Shown here in pieces: positions 25,048 to 33,628 of a stretch of DNA of 64,000 bases. This DNA is from Nevskiaceae bacterium (lineage in GTDB: Bacteria > Pseudomonadota > Gammaproteobacteria > Nevskiales > Nevskiaceae), in NCBI GenBank assembly GCA_008012115.1, contig SSEB01000003.1:248001-312000 (forward strand), given 5' to 3'. Positions within the stretch are counted from its first letter, which is position 1. Every line of letters begins with the position of its first letter. The position numbers were made by a program, and so were the translations under genes. Below the pieces are notes generated by a model, which made no database searches, had not been told where the DNA came from, and saw only the letters and a program-made list of their open reading frames with translations.

Positions 25048-25524
25048 GTGGATCACAAAAACCACGACAAGGCTTTTTTCAAGAGCTTCTCCATCGTCAT
25101 GGGGGCGCTGTTCGCGATCTTTTTCATCTGCATCGCGGTTGCTCGTTTGATCACGCCGGCGCCTGCGATGGATGCGCCGGCGCTGGCGCGTCTTGAAGAG
25201 CGCATCAAGCCGATCGGTGAAGTGGTGACCGACCCGGCCGCCTTGGAGGCCAAGCTGGCGGCGACCAAGACCGCGCGTGCGCCGTACACCGGCGATCAGG
25301 TGGTCGCGAAAGTCTGCGGCGGGTGCCACAACACGGGCATGCTGGGTTCCCCGAAAATCGGCGACAAGGCCGCCTGGGGCGCGCGCAAGTCGGCAGCCGG
25401 TGGTCTCGAAGGCTTGGTGGCACACGCTATCGCAGGCAAGAATCAGATGCCGGCGCGTGGCGGCGATGGCGACCTGAGCGATGCCGAGATCAAGGCTGCG
25501 GTCGAGTACATGCTCAGCAAATAA
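25048..25524 (+). CDS. Cytochrome c5-family monohaem cytochrome
   Basis: 158 aa. An uncleaved or signal-anchor helix (SIVMGALFAIFFICIAVARLI, residues about 14-34) precedes a class I cytochrome c domain with CGGCH and the distal methionine in KNQMPARGG. Two cysteines typical of some c5 proteins are not obvious. It likely carries electrons at the periplasmic face of the inner membrane. The start is a GTG at 25048 with AGGGAGCGGG upstream. A strong terminator follows. Confidence 0.88.
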   Translation: MDHKNHDKAFFKSFSIVMGALFAIFFICIAVARLITPAPAMDAPALARLEERIKPIGEVVTDPAALEAKLAATKTARAPYTGDQVVAKVCGGCHNTGMLGSPKIGDKAAWGARKSAAGGLEGLVAHAIAGKNQMPARGGDGDLSDAEIKAAVEYMLSK

Positions 25525-25550
25525 AAATCGGCATCTGAGTGACGCGAACA

Positions 25551-25579
25551 GGCCCGCCTCCAGGCGGGCCTATTTTTTT
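25551..25579 (+). terminator. Rho-independent terminator after cytochrome c5
   Basis: A perfect stem, GGCCCGCCT / AGGCGGGCC, with a two-base loop, followed by TATTTTTTT. It lies 27 bp after the cytochrome stop codon on the coding strand. Confidence 0.9.
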
Positions 25580-25920
25580 GCCTGTCCGCTCCCTTTTGGT
25601 GCGATGCATGCCGGGGCCCGTACGGGGCAGCGCTCCGTGCCCGACGCTGTTGTGCCGGCGTCCACTCCCTGCGCTCTGGCCATGGCGGCACGCCGATTTA
25701 TAAATCTGATCTAAAACAGCAAGTTATTGCCGAGGAGCGTCCTGCCTGTTCAGGTTATTACAAATATGACAAAACCATGTACACTCGACCGCGAGGGGAA
25801 TGAAGCTGTGGCTCCTCTCGATAATTCTTTTGATTATCAACAACATGCGGGGTTGGCATGGCTGTTGCTGACTGATGCATGCTGCATTTCACAGCGTATC
25901 CGAATCAATCAAGGAGCATC
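25580..25920. other. Porin upstream region
   Basis: About 340 bp, more A/T-rich than its surroundings, ahead of the porin gene. The only promoter-like pair seen is TTACAA (25758-25763) and TACACT (25780-25785) with a 16-bp spacer; this is weak. A partly palindromic ATAATTCTTTTGATTAT lies near 25820. Such a long leader may host regulation of the porin. Short open frames here resemble nothing and lack ribosome binding sites. Confidence 0.35.
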
Positions 25921-26988
25921 ATGCGCAAGAACGTCTTGTTAGCCGCGGCCGGTCTGGCCGTTCTGCCGGTGGTCAGCAATGCTGCTGCACCGACTCTGGG
26001 GGAAGTGCTGGACGCATCGGGAATCTCGGCGACTGGGCACGCTTCCGCTTCATATGCTTATCAGAAGGTGAAGACCGGCGCTGGCGCGTCTGCCTCGACC
26101 AACACCTTCGGCTTCGATCAGGCGGAGTTGCTGGTGTCGAAGCTGCCCGCTGAGGGCTTCGGCGCCGCGGTTGACGTCTTTGCCGGCAAGGACGTGGTCG
26201 GTGGTAACTACAACTACGCTGGCGGCTTCAACAAGTTTGGTGGCGGTGGCGAGTTCAATCTGCATCAGGCCTATGTGCAGTACGCCACGGGTGGCCTGAC
26301 GGTCATCGGCGGCAAATTCGCGACGCTGGCGGGCTACGAAGTGGCCTCCGACGTGCTGAACACCAACGCCACGCGTTCCATCTTGTTCGCCAACCAGCCG
26401 TTCACGCTGACCGGCGTGCGTGCGGGCTACAAGTTCAACGACCTGGTGACGGTCTATGGTGGCGTCAACAACAGCGCTGCGGGCTCGGTGACGGATGCGA
26501 ATACCCAGAAGACGGTTGAGCTGGGCGTGGCGCTGGCGCCGCTGACGGGTCTGACCGTTAACGTGACCGACTACATCGGTAACGAGGGCGGCCCCGGCAA
26601 CAAGACCAACCTGCTGGATCTGGTGACGGCCTACACCCTGGGCGACCTGAGCCTCGGCCTGAATGCCGACTACAACACGATGAAGGTGAGCGGCGGTGGC
26701 GTCGACCTGAAGTTCACGGGTGTGGCGCTGTACGCCAACTACCAGATCGTGCCGTCGTTCCGCGCCGGCATCCGTGGCGAAGTGACGCAGTCGAAGGACA
26801 GCAACGCCAACACCAAGGGCAAGTCCAACGAGATCACGCTGACGGGTGACTACTCGGCGGCCAAGAACTTCGACATCGTCAGCGATCTGCGTTTCGGCAA
26901 GGGTGACCAGCTCGCCGGTACCTTCACGAACGCGGCGGATGACACCAAGACCACCGCTTTCGTGGTCAAGGCCATCTACAAGTTCTAA
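25921..26988 (+). CDS. Outer-membrane beta-barrel porin-like protein
   Basis: 355 aa. A signal peptide (MRKNVLLAAAGLAVLPVVSNA) precedes alternating polar/hydrophobic strands with Gly/Asn turns, ending in the C-terminal phenylalanine motif VVKAIYKF needed for outer-membrane barrel insertion. The ATGHASASYAYQ start, HQAYVQYATGGLTVIGGKFAT and RSILFANQPFTLTGVRAGY segments resemble the OmpL-like beta-barrel-2 porins. Substrate unknown. The start at 25921 is preceded by AAGGAGCATC. Codon use is strongly biased and a terminator follows, fitting a highly expressed gene. Confidence 0.85.
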   Translation: MRKNVLLAAAGLAVLPVVSNAAAPTLGEVLDASGISATGHASASYAYQKVKTGAGASASTNTFGFDQAELLVSKLPAEGFGAAVDVFAGKDVVGGNYNYAGGFNKFGGGGEFNLHQAYVQYATGGLTVIGGKFATLAGYEVASDVLNTNATRSILFANQPFTLTGVRAGYKFNDLVTVYGGVNNSAAGSVTDANTQKTVELGVALAPLTGLTVNVTDYIGNEGGPGNKTNLLDLVTAYTLGDLSLGLNADYNTMKVSGGGVDLKFTGVALYANYQIVPSFRAGIRGEVTQSKDSNANTKGKSNEITLTGDYSAAKNFDIVSDLRFGKGDQLAGTFTNAADDTKTTAFVVKAIYKF

Positions 26989-27006
26989 AGCGTTCGACGG
27001 TAACGG

Positions 27007-27036
27007 AAAGGGCCGCTATTGCGGCCCTTTCTTTTT
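27007..27036 (+). terminator. Rho-independent terminator after the porin gene
   Basis: A perfect 10-bp stem, AAAGGGCCGC / GCGGCCCTTT, with loop TATT, followed by CTTTTT. It lies 18 bp beyond the porin stop codon and separates it from the convergent comM gene. Confidence 0.92.
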
Positions 27037-27071
27037 GCTTCACGATTTTTCGGACAGGCACGGCGGCGCCA

Positions 27072-28577
27072 TCAACCCGTGCCGCGATCCAGTTCGCGAT
27101 AGCGCACCGCCTCGGCGATGTGCACAGGCCCGATTGCGGCGCTCTCGCCGAGGTCGGCGATGGTCCGTGCCACCTTCAGGACACGGTGGTAGGCGCGCGC
27201 GGAAAGCGAGAGCCGCGACATCGCCGTGTCGAGCAGCGTGCGCGCGTCAGGCGTCGGCACGCAGTCACGCTCGATGTCCTTTGGGCTGAGCATCGCGTTG
27301 GCCTTGCCGGCGCGCTGCAGCTGGCGCTCCCGGCACTGTTGAACGCGCTGTCGCACGGCCGCGCTGGATTCCGCGTCGGGCGCAGCATCACGGCTCAACG
27401 CGGCCGGCTCGACACGCGGCACATGGACGTGCAGGTCGATGCGGTCGAGCAGGGGGCCGGAGATTTTCGCGCGGTAGCGCAGCACTTGGTCCGGCGTGCA
27501 GCGGCATTTGCCGGAGGCGTCGCCGAGATAGCCGCAGGGGCAGGGATTCATCGCCGCCACCAGCTGGAAGCGTGCGGGAAAATCAGCCTGCCGCGCCGCG
27601 CGCGAGACGGTGATGGTCCCGCTCTCCAGCGGTTCGCGCAGCACCTCCAGCACGCGGCGATCAAACTCCGGCAACTCATCCAGGAACAGCACGCCGAGGT
27701 GCGCCAGGGTAATTTCGCCTGGGCGTGGCGTGGCACCGCCGCCGACCAGGGCCACGCCCGAGGCGGTGTGATGCGGCGCGCGATAGGGACGCTGTCCCCA
27801 GCGTTGCGGGTCGAAGCCCTGGGCAATGGAGGCCACGGCCGCCGCTTCCAGCGCTTCGGCATCGGTCATCGGCGGCAGCAGGCCCGGCAAGCGCACGGCG
27901 AGCATGGATTTGCCGGCGCCCGGCGGCCCGATCATCAGCAGCGAATGCCCGCCAGCCGCCGCGATCTCCAGCGCGCGCTTGGCCTGTTGCTGCCCCCGAA
28001 CCTCGGCCAGATCGGGGCCGGCTTGGGCGGGCGTGGGCGGGGTCGAGGCGGGCGCCGGATCGAGCTGGCCGGCATGCAGGGCGGCGCTTAACGCACCAAG
28101 ATGGTGCGCTATAAAGAGGCGGCCGTGTCCGGAGAGCGCGGCCTCCGGGCCGTTGCCGGCCGGCACCAGGAGACCGTGTCCGCTGGCGGCCGCCTTCAAC
28201 GCCGCCGGCAGCGCGCCGGGAACACTGCGGATCTCGCCGGACAGTGACAACTCGCCCAGAACTTCCAGCTGCTCCAGAGATGTCGCCGGAATCTGCCCGC
28301 TGGCCGCCAGGATGCCCAGGGCGATGGCCAGATCGAAGCGTGCACCTTCCTTGGGCAGATCGGCCGGCGCCAGGTTGCAGGTGATGCGGCGGTTGGGGAA
28401 CTGGTAGCCGCAGGTGCCGATGGCGGCCTTCACGCGATCCTTGGCTTCGCGCACCGCCGCTTCCGGCAGGCCGACGATGGACAGCCCCGGCAGGCCGGGC
28501 GCCAGATGCACCTCCACCGTCACCAGATCGGCCTCGAGGCCGTTCTGGGCGCGGGACAGGACGCGGGCCAGCGCCAT
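27072..28577 (-). CDS. comM: ComM/YifB-type AAA+ helicase (Mg-chelatase-like)
   Basis: 501 aa. The N-terminal S5-like domain (VTVEVHLAPGLPGLSIVGLP) is followed by the AAA+ core: Walker A GPPGAGKSMLA (about residue 218), Walker B LFLDELPEF, and the ChlI-type NPCPCGYLGD insertion with cysteines. The C-terminal lid is LSARAYHRVLKVARTIADL. ComM is a hexameric branch-migration helicase that extends strand invasion during natural transformation. It is preceded by ubiK with a 10-bp gap, a common pairing. Confidence 0.95.
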   Translation of the reverse strand: MALARVLSRAQNGLEADLVTVEVHLAPGLPGLSIVGLPEAAVREAKDRVKAAIGTCGYQFPNRRITCNLAPADLPKEGARFDLAIALGILAASGQIPATSLEQLEVLGELSLSGEIRSVPGALPAALKAAASGHGLLVPAGNGPEAALSGHGRLFIAHHLGALSAALHAGQLDPAPASTPPTPAQAGPDLAEVRGQQQAKRALEIAAAGGHSLLMIGPPGAGKSMLAVRLPGLLPPMTDAEALEAAAVASIAQGFDPQRWGQRPYRAPHHTASGVALVGGGATPRPGEITLAHLGVLFLDELPEFDRRVLEVLREPLESGTITVSRAARQADFPARFQLVAAMNPCPCGYLGDASGKCRCTPDQVLRYRAKISGPLLDRIDLHVHVPRVEPAALSRDAAPDAESSAAVRQRVQQCRERQLQRAGKANAMLSPKDIERDCVPTPDARTLLDTAMSRLSLSARAYHRVLKVARTIADLGESAAIGPVHIAEAVRYRELDRGTG

Positions 28578-28587
28578 GCGCGGCGGC

Positions 28588-28836
28588 TTAAGCGGACTGC
28601 TTTTGCTCGAGCGCCTTCAGCCGCTTCTCCAGCGCGGCGAGCCGCGACTGCGTGCGCGCCAGCAACTCGGCCTGGACGTCGAAACGCTCGCGGGAGACCA
28701 GGTCGAAGCGTTCCAGATTGGCGCGCAGCACGGCGCGGAAATTCTGCTCCAGCTCCGCACGCAGGCCGCGCAGCCCGGGCGGCACCACCTGGCTCAGCTT
28801 GGCGGCGAGGTCTTCGAGTTGCTTGGACTCCAGCAT
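28588..28836 (-). CDS. ubiK: Ubiquinone biosynthesis accessory factor UbiK (YqiC family)
   Basis: 82 aa. The N-terminal LEDLAAKLSQVVPPGL and the FRAVLRANLERFDLVSREEF-like segment (here VSRERFDVQ) identify the BMFP/UbiK family; the C-terminus (TQSRLAALEKRLKALEQ) is a trimeric coiled coil. UbiK binds UbiJ and lipids to assist ubiquinone synthesis. comM lies 10 bp downstream. Repeat element copy 4 lies about 50 bp upstream. Confidence 0.92.
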   Translation of the reverse strand: MLESKQLEDLAAKLSQVVPPGLRGLRAELEQNFRAVLRANLERFDLVSRERFDVQAELLARTQSRLAALEKRLKALEQKQSA

Positions 28837-28884
28837 GGCGTTCGCTCCTTTTGCCGAAGTTTAGCCGGTTTGGTCCGGTGGACC

Positions 28885-29000
28885 GGCCACCCGCTCTTGG
28901 CCCCAATCGGCATCGAGCTGTTATAAAAAATATTAAGAAAAATAAATCAATAAATATTTAATAACAAATAGCGTGGACGCTGCGACCAGAGCGGGTGGCG
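28885..29000. repeat. 116-bp concentric-palindrome element, copy 4
   Basis: Left arm GGCCACCCGCT (28885-28895), right arm AGCGGGTGGCG (28990-29000). The core from G28920 to C28965 has only 2 of 44 inner bases G or C, with GTTATAAAAAATATT facing AATATTTAATAAC. It lies in the 316-bp space between divergent ubiK and glnK, upstream of the sigma-54 promoter of glnK. Confidence 0.9.
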
Positions 29001-29038
29001 GGGTGGCGCCGAACTTCAAGGCTTAGTGACTGGTTTGA

Positions 29039-29491
<453 letters not shown>

Positions 29492-29504
29492 GGAGCTCGC
29501 ACAC

Positions 29505-31073
29505 ATGATCCGCAAATTGACTTTTGCCCTTCTGCTGACCGCGGCCTGCGGTCTGGCGCCAGCCTGGGCGGATGATGCACCCGCTGCGGCGGCGCCCGCC
29601 GCTGCCGCTCCCGCGGCGGCTGCACCGGCTGCGGCCGCGCCGGCCCCGGCTGCGGCCACCGCGCCTGCTGCTGCGGCGCCCGCCGACGCTGCTCCCGCTG
29701 CGGCGCCGACGCCCAAGTGCGGCGACAAGGGTTTCGACTGCAACAAGGGTGACGTGGCGTGGATGATGACTTCCACCGCGTTCGTGCTGTTCATGACCGT
29801 CCCGGGCCTGGCGCTGTTCTACGCCGGCATGGTGCGGACCAAGAACTCCCTCTCCACCGTCATGCAGAGCTTCTCGATCTTCTGCGTGATCGCGGTGCTG
29901 TGGGTGATCTACGGCTACGGCGTGGCCTTCACCGCGGGCGACGGACCGTTCATCGGCGCCATGCCCTGGAGCACCGCCGGCAAGGGCTGGTTCCTGGGCC
30001 TGGATGATCCGACCACGGCGGTTGCCGCGACGTTCAGCAAGGGCCAGTACCTGCCGGACTTCGTCTACTGCATGTTCCAGCTGACCTTCGCCGCGATCAC
30101 CGTGGCGCTGATCACCGGCGGTCTGGCCGAGCGCATGAAATTCTCCGCCGTGATGCTCTTCAGCGTCCTGTGGTTCACCTTCTCCTACCTGCCGATTGCG
30201 CACATGGTCTGGTACTGGGACGGCCCGGATGCCTACCCGAAGGGCGACGCCAAGGCGGCTGAGCTGGCGGCGAGCCACGCGGGCTTCCTGTTCCAGAAGG
30301 GCGCCATCGACTTCGCCGGCGGCACCGTGGTCCACATCAACGCCGGTATCGCGGCGCTGGTGTCGGCCCTCGTGCTCGGCAAGCGCTCGGGCCTGGGCAA
30401 GTCCCACTTCGCGCCGCACAGCCTGATGATGACGGCGATCGGCACCGGCATGCTGTGGATGGGCTGGTTCGGCTTCAACGCCGGCTCGGCTCTGGAAGCC
30501 AACGGCGGCGCCGGCCTGGCCTTCTTCAACACCCTGTTCGGCACGGCCGTGGCGGGTGTGGCGTGGGCGGGCACCGAGTGGCTGCTCAAGGGCAAGCCGA
30601 GCCTGCTGGGCGTGTGCTCGGGCATCGTCGCGGGTCTGGTGGCCATCACCCCGGCCGCTGGCTACGTCGGTCCGGTCGGCGCCTTCGTGATCTGCGCGGT
30701 GGCCGGTGTCATCTGCCTGCTGGCGGCGACCAAGCTCAAGGCCCTGCTGGGTTATGACGACGCCCTGGACGCTTTCGGTGTGCACTGCATCGGCGGCATC
30801 ATCGGCGCGCTGGGCACGGGCATCTTCGTCAACCCGGCCCTGGGTGGCGTCGGCGTGTACGACTACACCGCCGAAGCCGTGGGCGCCTTCGATCCGACGG
30901 CGCAGTTCGTCTCGCAGCTGTGGGCGGTCGGTACCTCGCTGGCCTGGTCCGGCGCGGTGGCGGCGGTCATCCTGCTGGCCCTGAAGTACACCATCGGCAT
31001 CCGCGCCTCCGAAGAGGCCGAGTCCGAAGGTCTGGATCTGGCGGACCACGGCGAGAAGGCCTACAACCTGTAA
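29505..31073 (+). CDS. amtB: Ammonium transporter AmtB (first copy) with Ala/Pro-rich N-terminal extension
   Basis: 522 aa, longer than the usual 400-430. A signal peptide (residues 1-23) is followed by about 45 residues of Ala-Pro repeats (AAAAP units), then eleven membrane helices. Conserved sites include FYAGMVRTKN, the NAGIAALVSALVLGKR histidine region (WVVHINAG type: GTVVHINAGIAA) and the second pore histidine in AFGVHCIGGIIGALGTG. It is the inner-membrane NH4+/NH3 channel controlled by the GlnK gene 13 bp upstream. The Ala/Pro linker is unusual and would sit on the periplasmic side. Confidence 0.94.
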   Translation: MIRKLTFALLLTAACGLAPAWADDAPAAAAPAAAAPAAAAPAAAAPAPAAATAPAAAAPADAAPAAAPTPKCGDKGFDCNKGDVAWMMTSTAFVLFMTVPGLALFYAGMVRTKNSLSTVMQSFSIFCVIAVLWVIYGYGVAFTAGDGPFIGAMPWSTAGKGWFLGLDDPTTAVAATFSKGQYLPDFVYCMFQLTFAAITVALITGGLAERMKFSAVMLFSVLWFTFSYLPIAHMVWYWDGPDAYPKGDAKAAELAASHAGFLFQKGAIDFAGGTVVHINAGIAALVSALVLGKRSGLGKSHFAPHSLMMTAIGTGMLWMGWFGFNAGSALEANGGAGLAFFNTLFGTAVAGVAWAGTEWLLKGKPSLLGVCSGIVAGLVAITPAAGYVGPVGAFVICAVAGVICLLAATKLKALLGYDDALDAFGVHCIGGIIGALGTGIFVNPALGGVGVYDYTAEAVGAFDPTAQFVSQLWAVGTSLAWSGAVAAVILLALKYTIGIRASEEAESEGLDLADHGEKAYNL

Positions 31074-31111
31074 GGCCATCGTCTACAACAAGAAAATCCT
31101 CCGTGGATTTC

Positions 31112-31145
31112 AGGCGCGCCCGGCAACGGGCGCGCCTTTTTCTTT
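31112..31145 (+). terminator. Rho-independent terminator after first amtB
   Basis: Stem AGGCGCGCCCG / CGGGCGCGCCT with a GCAA-type loop, followed by TTTTCTTT. It separates the two glnK-amtB units, indicating that they are transcribed separately. Confidence 0.9.
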
Positions 31146-31234
31146 GATGGGCCGGACGCTCGAATGCCGCGAAGTGCAGGGACGCACGAGAGCGGCGAGA
31201 TGGGCCGGACGCCCGAATGCCGCGAAGTGCAGGG
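31146..31234 (+). repeat. Tandem 36-bp direct repeat upstream of second glnK
   Basis: Two copies (31146-31181 and 31199-31234) of a 36-bp unit beginning GATGGGCCGGACG and ending AAGTGCAGGG, differing at one base, with a 53-bp period. They lie between the terminator of the first amtB and the second glnK. Either a local duplication or a pair of regulator sites. Confidence 0.75.
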
Positions 31235-31344
31235 TGGCGCGAGGGCGTTGAGCTGGCATTCGCGCCGGGGGCGGTGATTGCATGGATGCGCTGAAGCGGC
31301 CGGTGTACACTCGCGCCCCGTCTGCCCCAAAAAGAAGCACAGCC

Positions 31345-31683
31345 ATGAAAATGCTCATCGCCATCATCAAGCCGTTCAAGCTCGACGCCGTGCGCGAGGC
31401 CCTCGCCGACATCGGGGTCCAGGGCATGACGGTGACCGAGGTGCGCGGGTTCGGCCGCCAGAAGGGGCATACCGAGCTGTATCGGGGCGCCGAGTACACC
31501 GTCGACCTGCTGCCCAAGATCAAGCTTGAAGTGGCGCTGGCCCCGGAAATGGTGGACAAGGCGGTCGAAGCCGTCGGCAAGGCCGCCAAGACCGGCCAGA
31601 TCGGCGATGGCAAGATCTTCGTCTACGACCTCGACCAGACCGTGCGCATCCGCACCGGCGAATCCGGCGTCGAAGCCGTCTAA
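31345..31683 (+). CDS. glnK: PII signal protein GlnK/GlnB (second copy)
   Basis: 112 aa. Starts [18 protein letters not shown]; the T-loop [14 protein letters not shown] with Tyr51 is intact; the C-terminal signature is GQIGDGKIFVYDLDQTVRIR. Very similar to the first copy but clearly diverged in the central region (LAPEMVDKAVEAV). A terminator hairpin and a second amtB follow, so it probably partners with that transporter. A TTGCAT near 31277 could be the -12 part of a sigma-54 promoter, but the -24 part is poor. Confidence 0.94.
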   Translation: MKMLIAIIKPFKLDAVREALADIGVQGMTVTEVRGFGRQKGHTELYRGAEYTVDLLPKIKLEVALAPEMVDKAVEAVGKAAKTGQIGDGKIFVYDLDQTVRIRTGESGVEAV

Positions 31684-31699
31684 CCCGTTTTGTTCAACG

Positions 31700-31725
31700 C
31701 CGGCCGCCATGCGGCCGGTTTTTTT
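31700..31725 (+). terminator. Hairpin with T-tract between second glnK and second amtB
   Basis: Perfect stem CCGGCCGC / GCGGCCGG with loop CAT, then seven T residues. It lies 17 bp after the glnK stop and 68 bp before the amtB start, so it should attenuate or end glnK transcription ahead of amtB. Confidence 0.85.
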
Positions 31726-31792
31726 ATGGGGCAAGGGCGCCCCGACAGGCTGCAGGCGCAACGTCGCGCCCAGGGCAGCGAGGCCACTCGAG

Positions 31793-33091
31793 ATGAAATC
31801 AAGACTGGGTTGGGGCGTGTTGCTGGCGGGCGCACCGCTGATGGCAGGCGCGGACGACGGCATCAGCGCCGGCGATACCGCCTGGATGCTGACCGCCACC
31901 GCGCTGGTGCTGTTCATGACGCTGCCGGGTCTGGCGCTGTTCTACGGCGGCCTGGTCCGCGCCAAGAACGTGCTGTCGGTGCTCATGCAGTGCTTCGCCA
32001 TCACCTGCATCGTCTCGCTGCTGTGGGTGATCGGGCTCTACAGCCTCGCCTTCGCCAGCGGCGGGCCGTGGATCGGCGGGCTGGGCAAGGTGTTCATGGC
32101 CGGCGTCACGACCGAGGCGCGCAACGGCTCGGTGCCCGAGGTGGTGTTCTCGATGTACCAGCTCACCTTCGCCGTGATCACGCCGGCGCTGGTGGTCGGT
32201 GGTTTCGCCGAGCGCATGAAGTTTTCCGCCATGCTGGTGTTCAGCGCGCTGTGGTCCCTGCTGGTGTACGCGCCGGTGTGCCACTGGGTGTGGGCGCCGG
32301 ATGGCTGGCTGTTCCAGCGCGGCCTGCTCGACTTTGCCGGCGGCACCGTGGTGCACATCACCGCCGGCGTCGGCGCGCTGGTGGCGGCAATGGTGCTGGG
32401 CCATCGCCAGGGTTTCCTGCACACGCCGATGATGCCGCACAACATGACCATGACCGTGACCGGCGCCGGCATGTTGTGGGTCGGCTGGTTCGGCTTCAAC
32501 GGCGGCTCGGCGCTGGCTGCCAACGGCCATGCCGGCATGGCGGTGCTGGTGACGCATGTCTCCGCCGCCGCCGGCGCGGTGTCGTGGTCGATCATGGAAT
32601 GGGTCAAGTACCGCAAGCCCTCGGTGCTGGGCATCGTCACCGGCCTGGTGGCGGGCCTGGGCACGATCACGCCGGCGTCCGGCTACGTCGGCCCCGGCGG
32701 CGCCTTGCTCATTGGCCTGATCGCGGGCTTCGTCTGCTTCAACGCCACGCACCTGCTCAAGCGCACGCTGAAGATCGACGACTCGCTCGACGTGTTCCCG
32801 GTGCACGGCGTCGGCGGCATCATCGGCACGCTGATGGCCGGTTTCTTCGCCTCGCCGGCGCTGGGCGTGTTCAGCGGCCAGGGCTATGCCGCAGGCATGG
32901 ACATGGGCCGCCAGCTCGGCGTGCAGGCGCTGGGCGTGCTGGCCACCGCGGCCTACACCGGCGTGGTGACGCTGGCGCTGCTGAAAATCCTGGGCGCGAC
33001 CATGGGTCTGCGCGTCAGCGGCGAGGCGGAGTCCAGCGGCCTCGACACCGCCGAGCACAACGAGCGCGGTTACGACCTCGGCACGCTCTGA
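31793..33091 (+). CDS. amtB: Ammonium transporter AmtB (second copy)
   Basis: 432 aa with a short signal peptide (cleavage near LMAGA) and eleven membrane helices, standard for AmtB. Conserved regions: FYGGLVRAKNVL, GTVVHITAGVGALV with the first pore histidine, GWFGFNGGSAL and VFPVHGVGGIIGTLMAG with the second. Unlike the first copy it lacks an Ala/Pro linker. It probably imports ammonium and is gated by the PII protein encoded just upstream. A terminator follows at 33109. Confidence 0.94.
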   Translation: MKSRLGWGVLLAGAPLMAGADDGISAGDTAWMLTATALVLFMTLPGLALFYGGLVRAKNVLSVLMQCFAITCIVSLLWVIGLYSLAFASGGPWIGGLGKVFMAGVTTEARNGSVPEVVFSMYQLTFAVITPALVVGGFAERMKFSAMLVFSALWSLLVYAPVCHWVWAPDGWLFQRGLLDFAGGTVVHITAGVGALVAAMVLGHRQGFLHTPMMPHNMTMTVTGAGMLWVGWFGFNGGSALAANGHAGMAVLVTHVSAAAGAVSWSIMEWVKYRKPSVLGIVTGLVAGLGTITPASGYVGPGGALLIGLIAGFVCFNATHLLKRTLKIDDSLDVFPVHGVGGIIGTLMAGFFASPALGVFSGQGYAAGMDMGRQLGVQALGVLATAAYTGVVTLALLKILGATMGLRVSGEAESSGLDTAEHNERGYDLGTL

Positions 33092-33108
33092 GGGCAGTAT
33101 TGAATGCG

Positions 33109-33138
33109 AACGGGCCGCTGCTGCGGCCCGTTTCGTTT
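33109..33138 (+). terminator. Rho-independent terminator after second amtB
   Basis: Perfect stem AACGGGCCGC / GCGGCCCGTT with loop TGCT, followed by TCGTTT. The T-tract is interrupted, so efficiency may be moderate. Confidence 0.75.
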
Positions 33139-33144
33139 ACGTCT

Positions 33145-33240
33145 TCAGGTCGACAGTTTGTTGTGGCGACCGTCGCAGAACGGCTTGGTTTGGGTGTGCG
33201 CGCAGCCTGGCTGCGACCCAGAGACCGCGCAGCGGCGTTT
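33145..33240 (-). pseudogene. 3' fragment of a second CDGSH-protein gene
   Basis: Read on the minus strand, this stretch encodes GCAHTQTKPFCDGRHNKLST and a stop at 33145. It closely matches the C-terminus of the intact CDGSH gene next to it (CGCKHTRTPPFCDGRHNRL). Upstream of the fragment the frame hits a stop (near 33255) just after the intact gene's own stop, and no start or first CDGSH motif is present. The best reading is a partial tandem duplication or a decayed paralogue. Confidence 0.55.
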
Positions 33241-33283
33241 GAGTGGGAGCAGTCAGGGCTGCAAGCCCCGCGCGCCCTGTCCA

Positions 33284-33532
33284 TCAAAGCCGGTTATGGC
33301 GACCGTCGCAGAACGGCGGAGTCCTGGTGTGCTTGCAGCCACACAGCCACACCGTTTCGCTGCGCTTGCGGACGCTGAAGCGGACCGGCTCGATGCCGCT
33401 GCCGGCATGGGCGCCGTCGCAGAACGGCTGACGTGCCGACCGTCCGCAGGCGCACCAGAGATACTCGCCGGGCGCGAGTTCGAGCATGTACGGCTTGCGC
33501 TGCGGGATGTGCGGAACGTCGTGGTCGGCCAT
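33284..33532 (-). CDS. Two-motif CDGSH iron-sulfur protein
   Basis: 82 aa with two CDGSH-type iron-sulfur motifs: CACGRSARQPFCDGAH (about residues 27-42) and CGCKHTRTPPFCDGRH (64-79). Each binds a 2Fe-2S cluster through three Cys and one His. Bacterial members are cytoplasmic proteins of unclear role, possibly electron transfer or redox sensing. The ATG at 33532 gives the usual short N-terminus; the frame is open far upstream but without similarity. A truncated copy of its 3' end lies downstream. Confidence 0.88.
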   Translation of the reverse strand: MADHDVPHIPQRKPYMLELAPGEYLWCACGRSARQPFCDGAHAGSGIEPVRFSVRKRSETVWLCGCKHTRTPPFCDGRHNRL

Positions 33533-33628
33533 GTGCGATTTTCCTGCACGCCGATGCGACCGGCGGCGATTTCCTTGCGCCGATTCTAAGGGATAGACTG
33601 CCGCCAGCCTTTTCACGGAGCCGCCCGT

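Noticed and set aside
25758-25785. Sigma-70 promoter for the porin gene
   Set aside because: TTACAA-N16-TACACT is weak and such matches are common in this A/T-richer stretch; kept only as a note in the region entry.
31146-31234. Possible CRISPR mini-array
   Set aside because: Only two direct repeats with a 17-bp gap, no cas genes and no spacer of normal length.
31262-31282. Sigma-54 promoter ahead of second glnK
   Set aside because: TTGCAT fits the -12 half, but the -24 half has only GG and one further match to TGGCAC.
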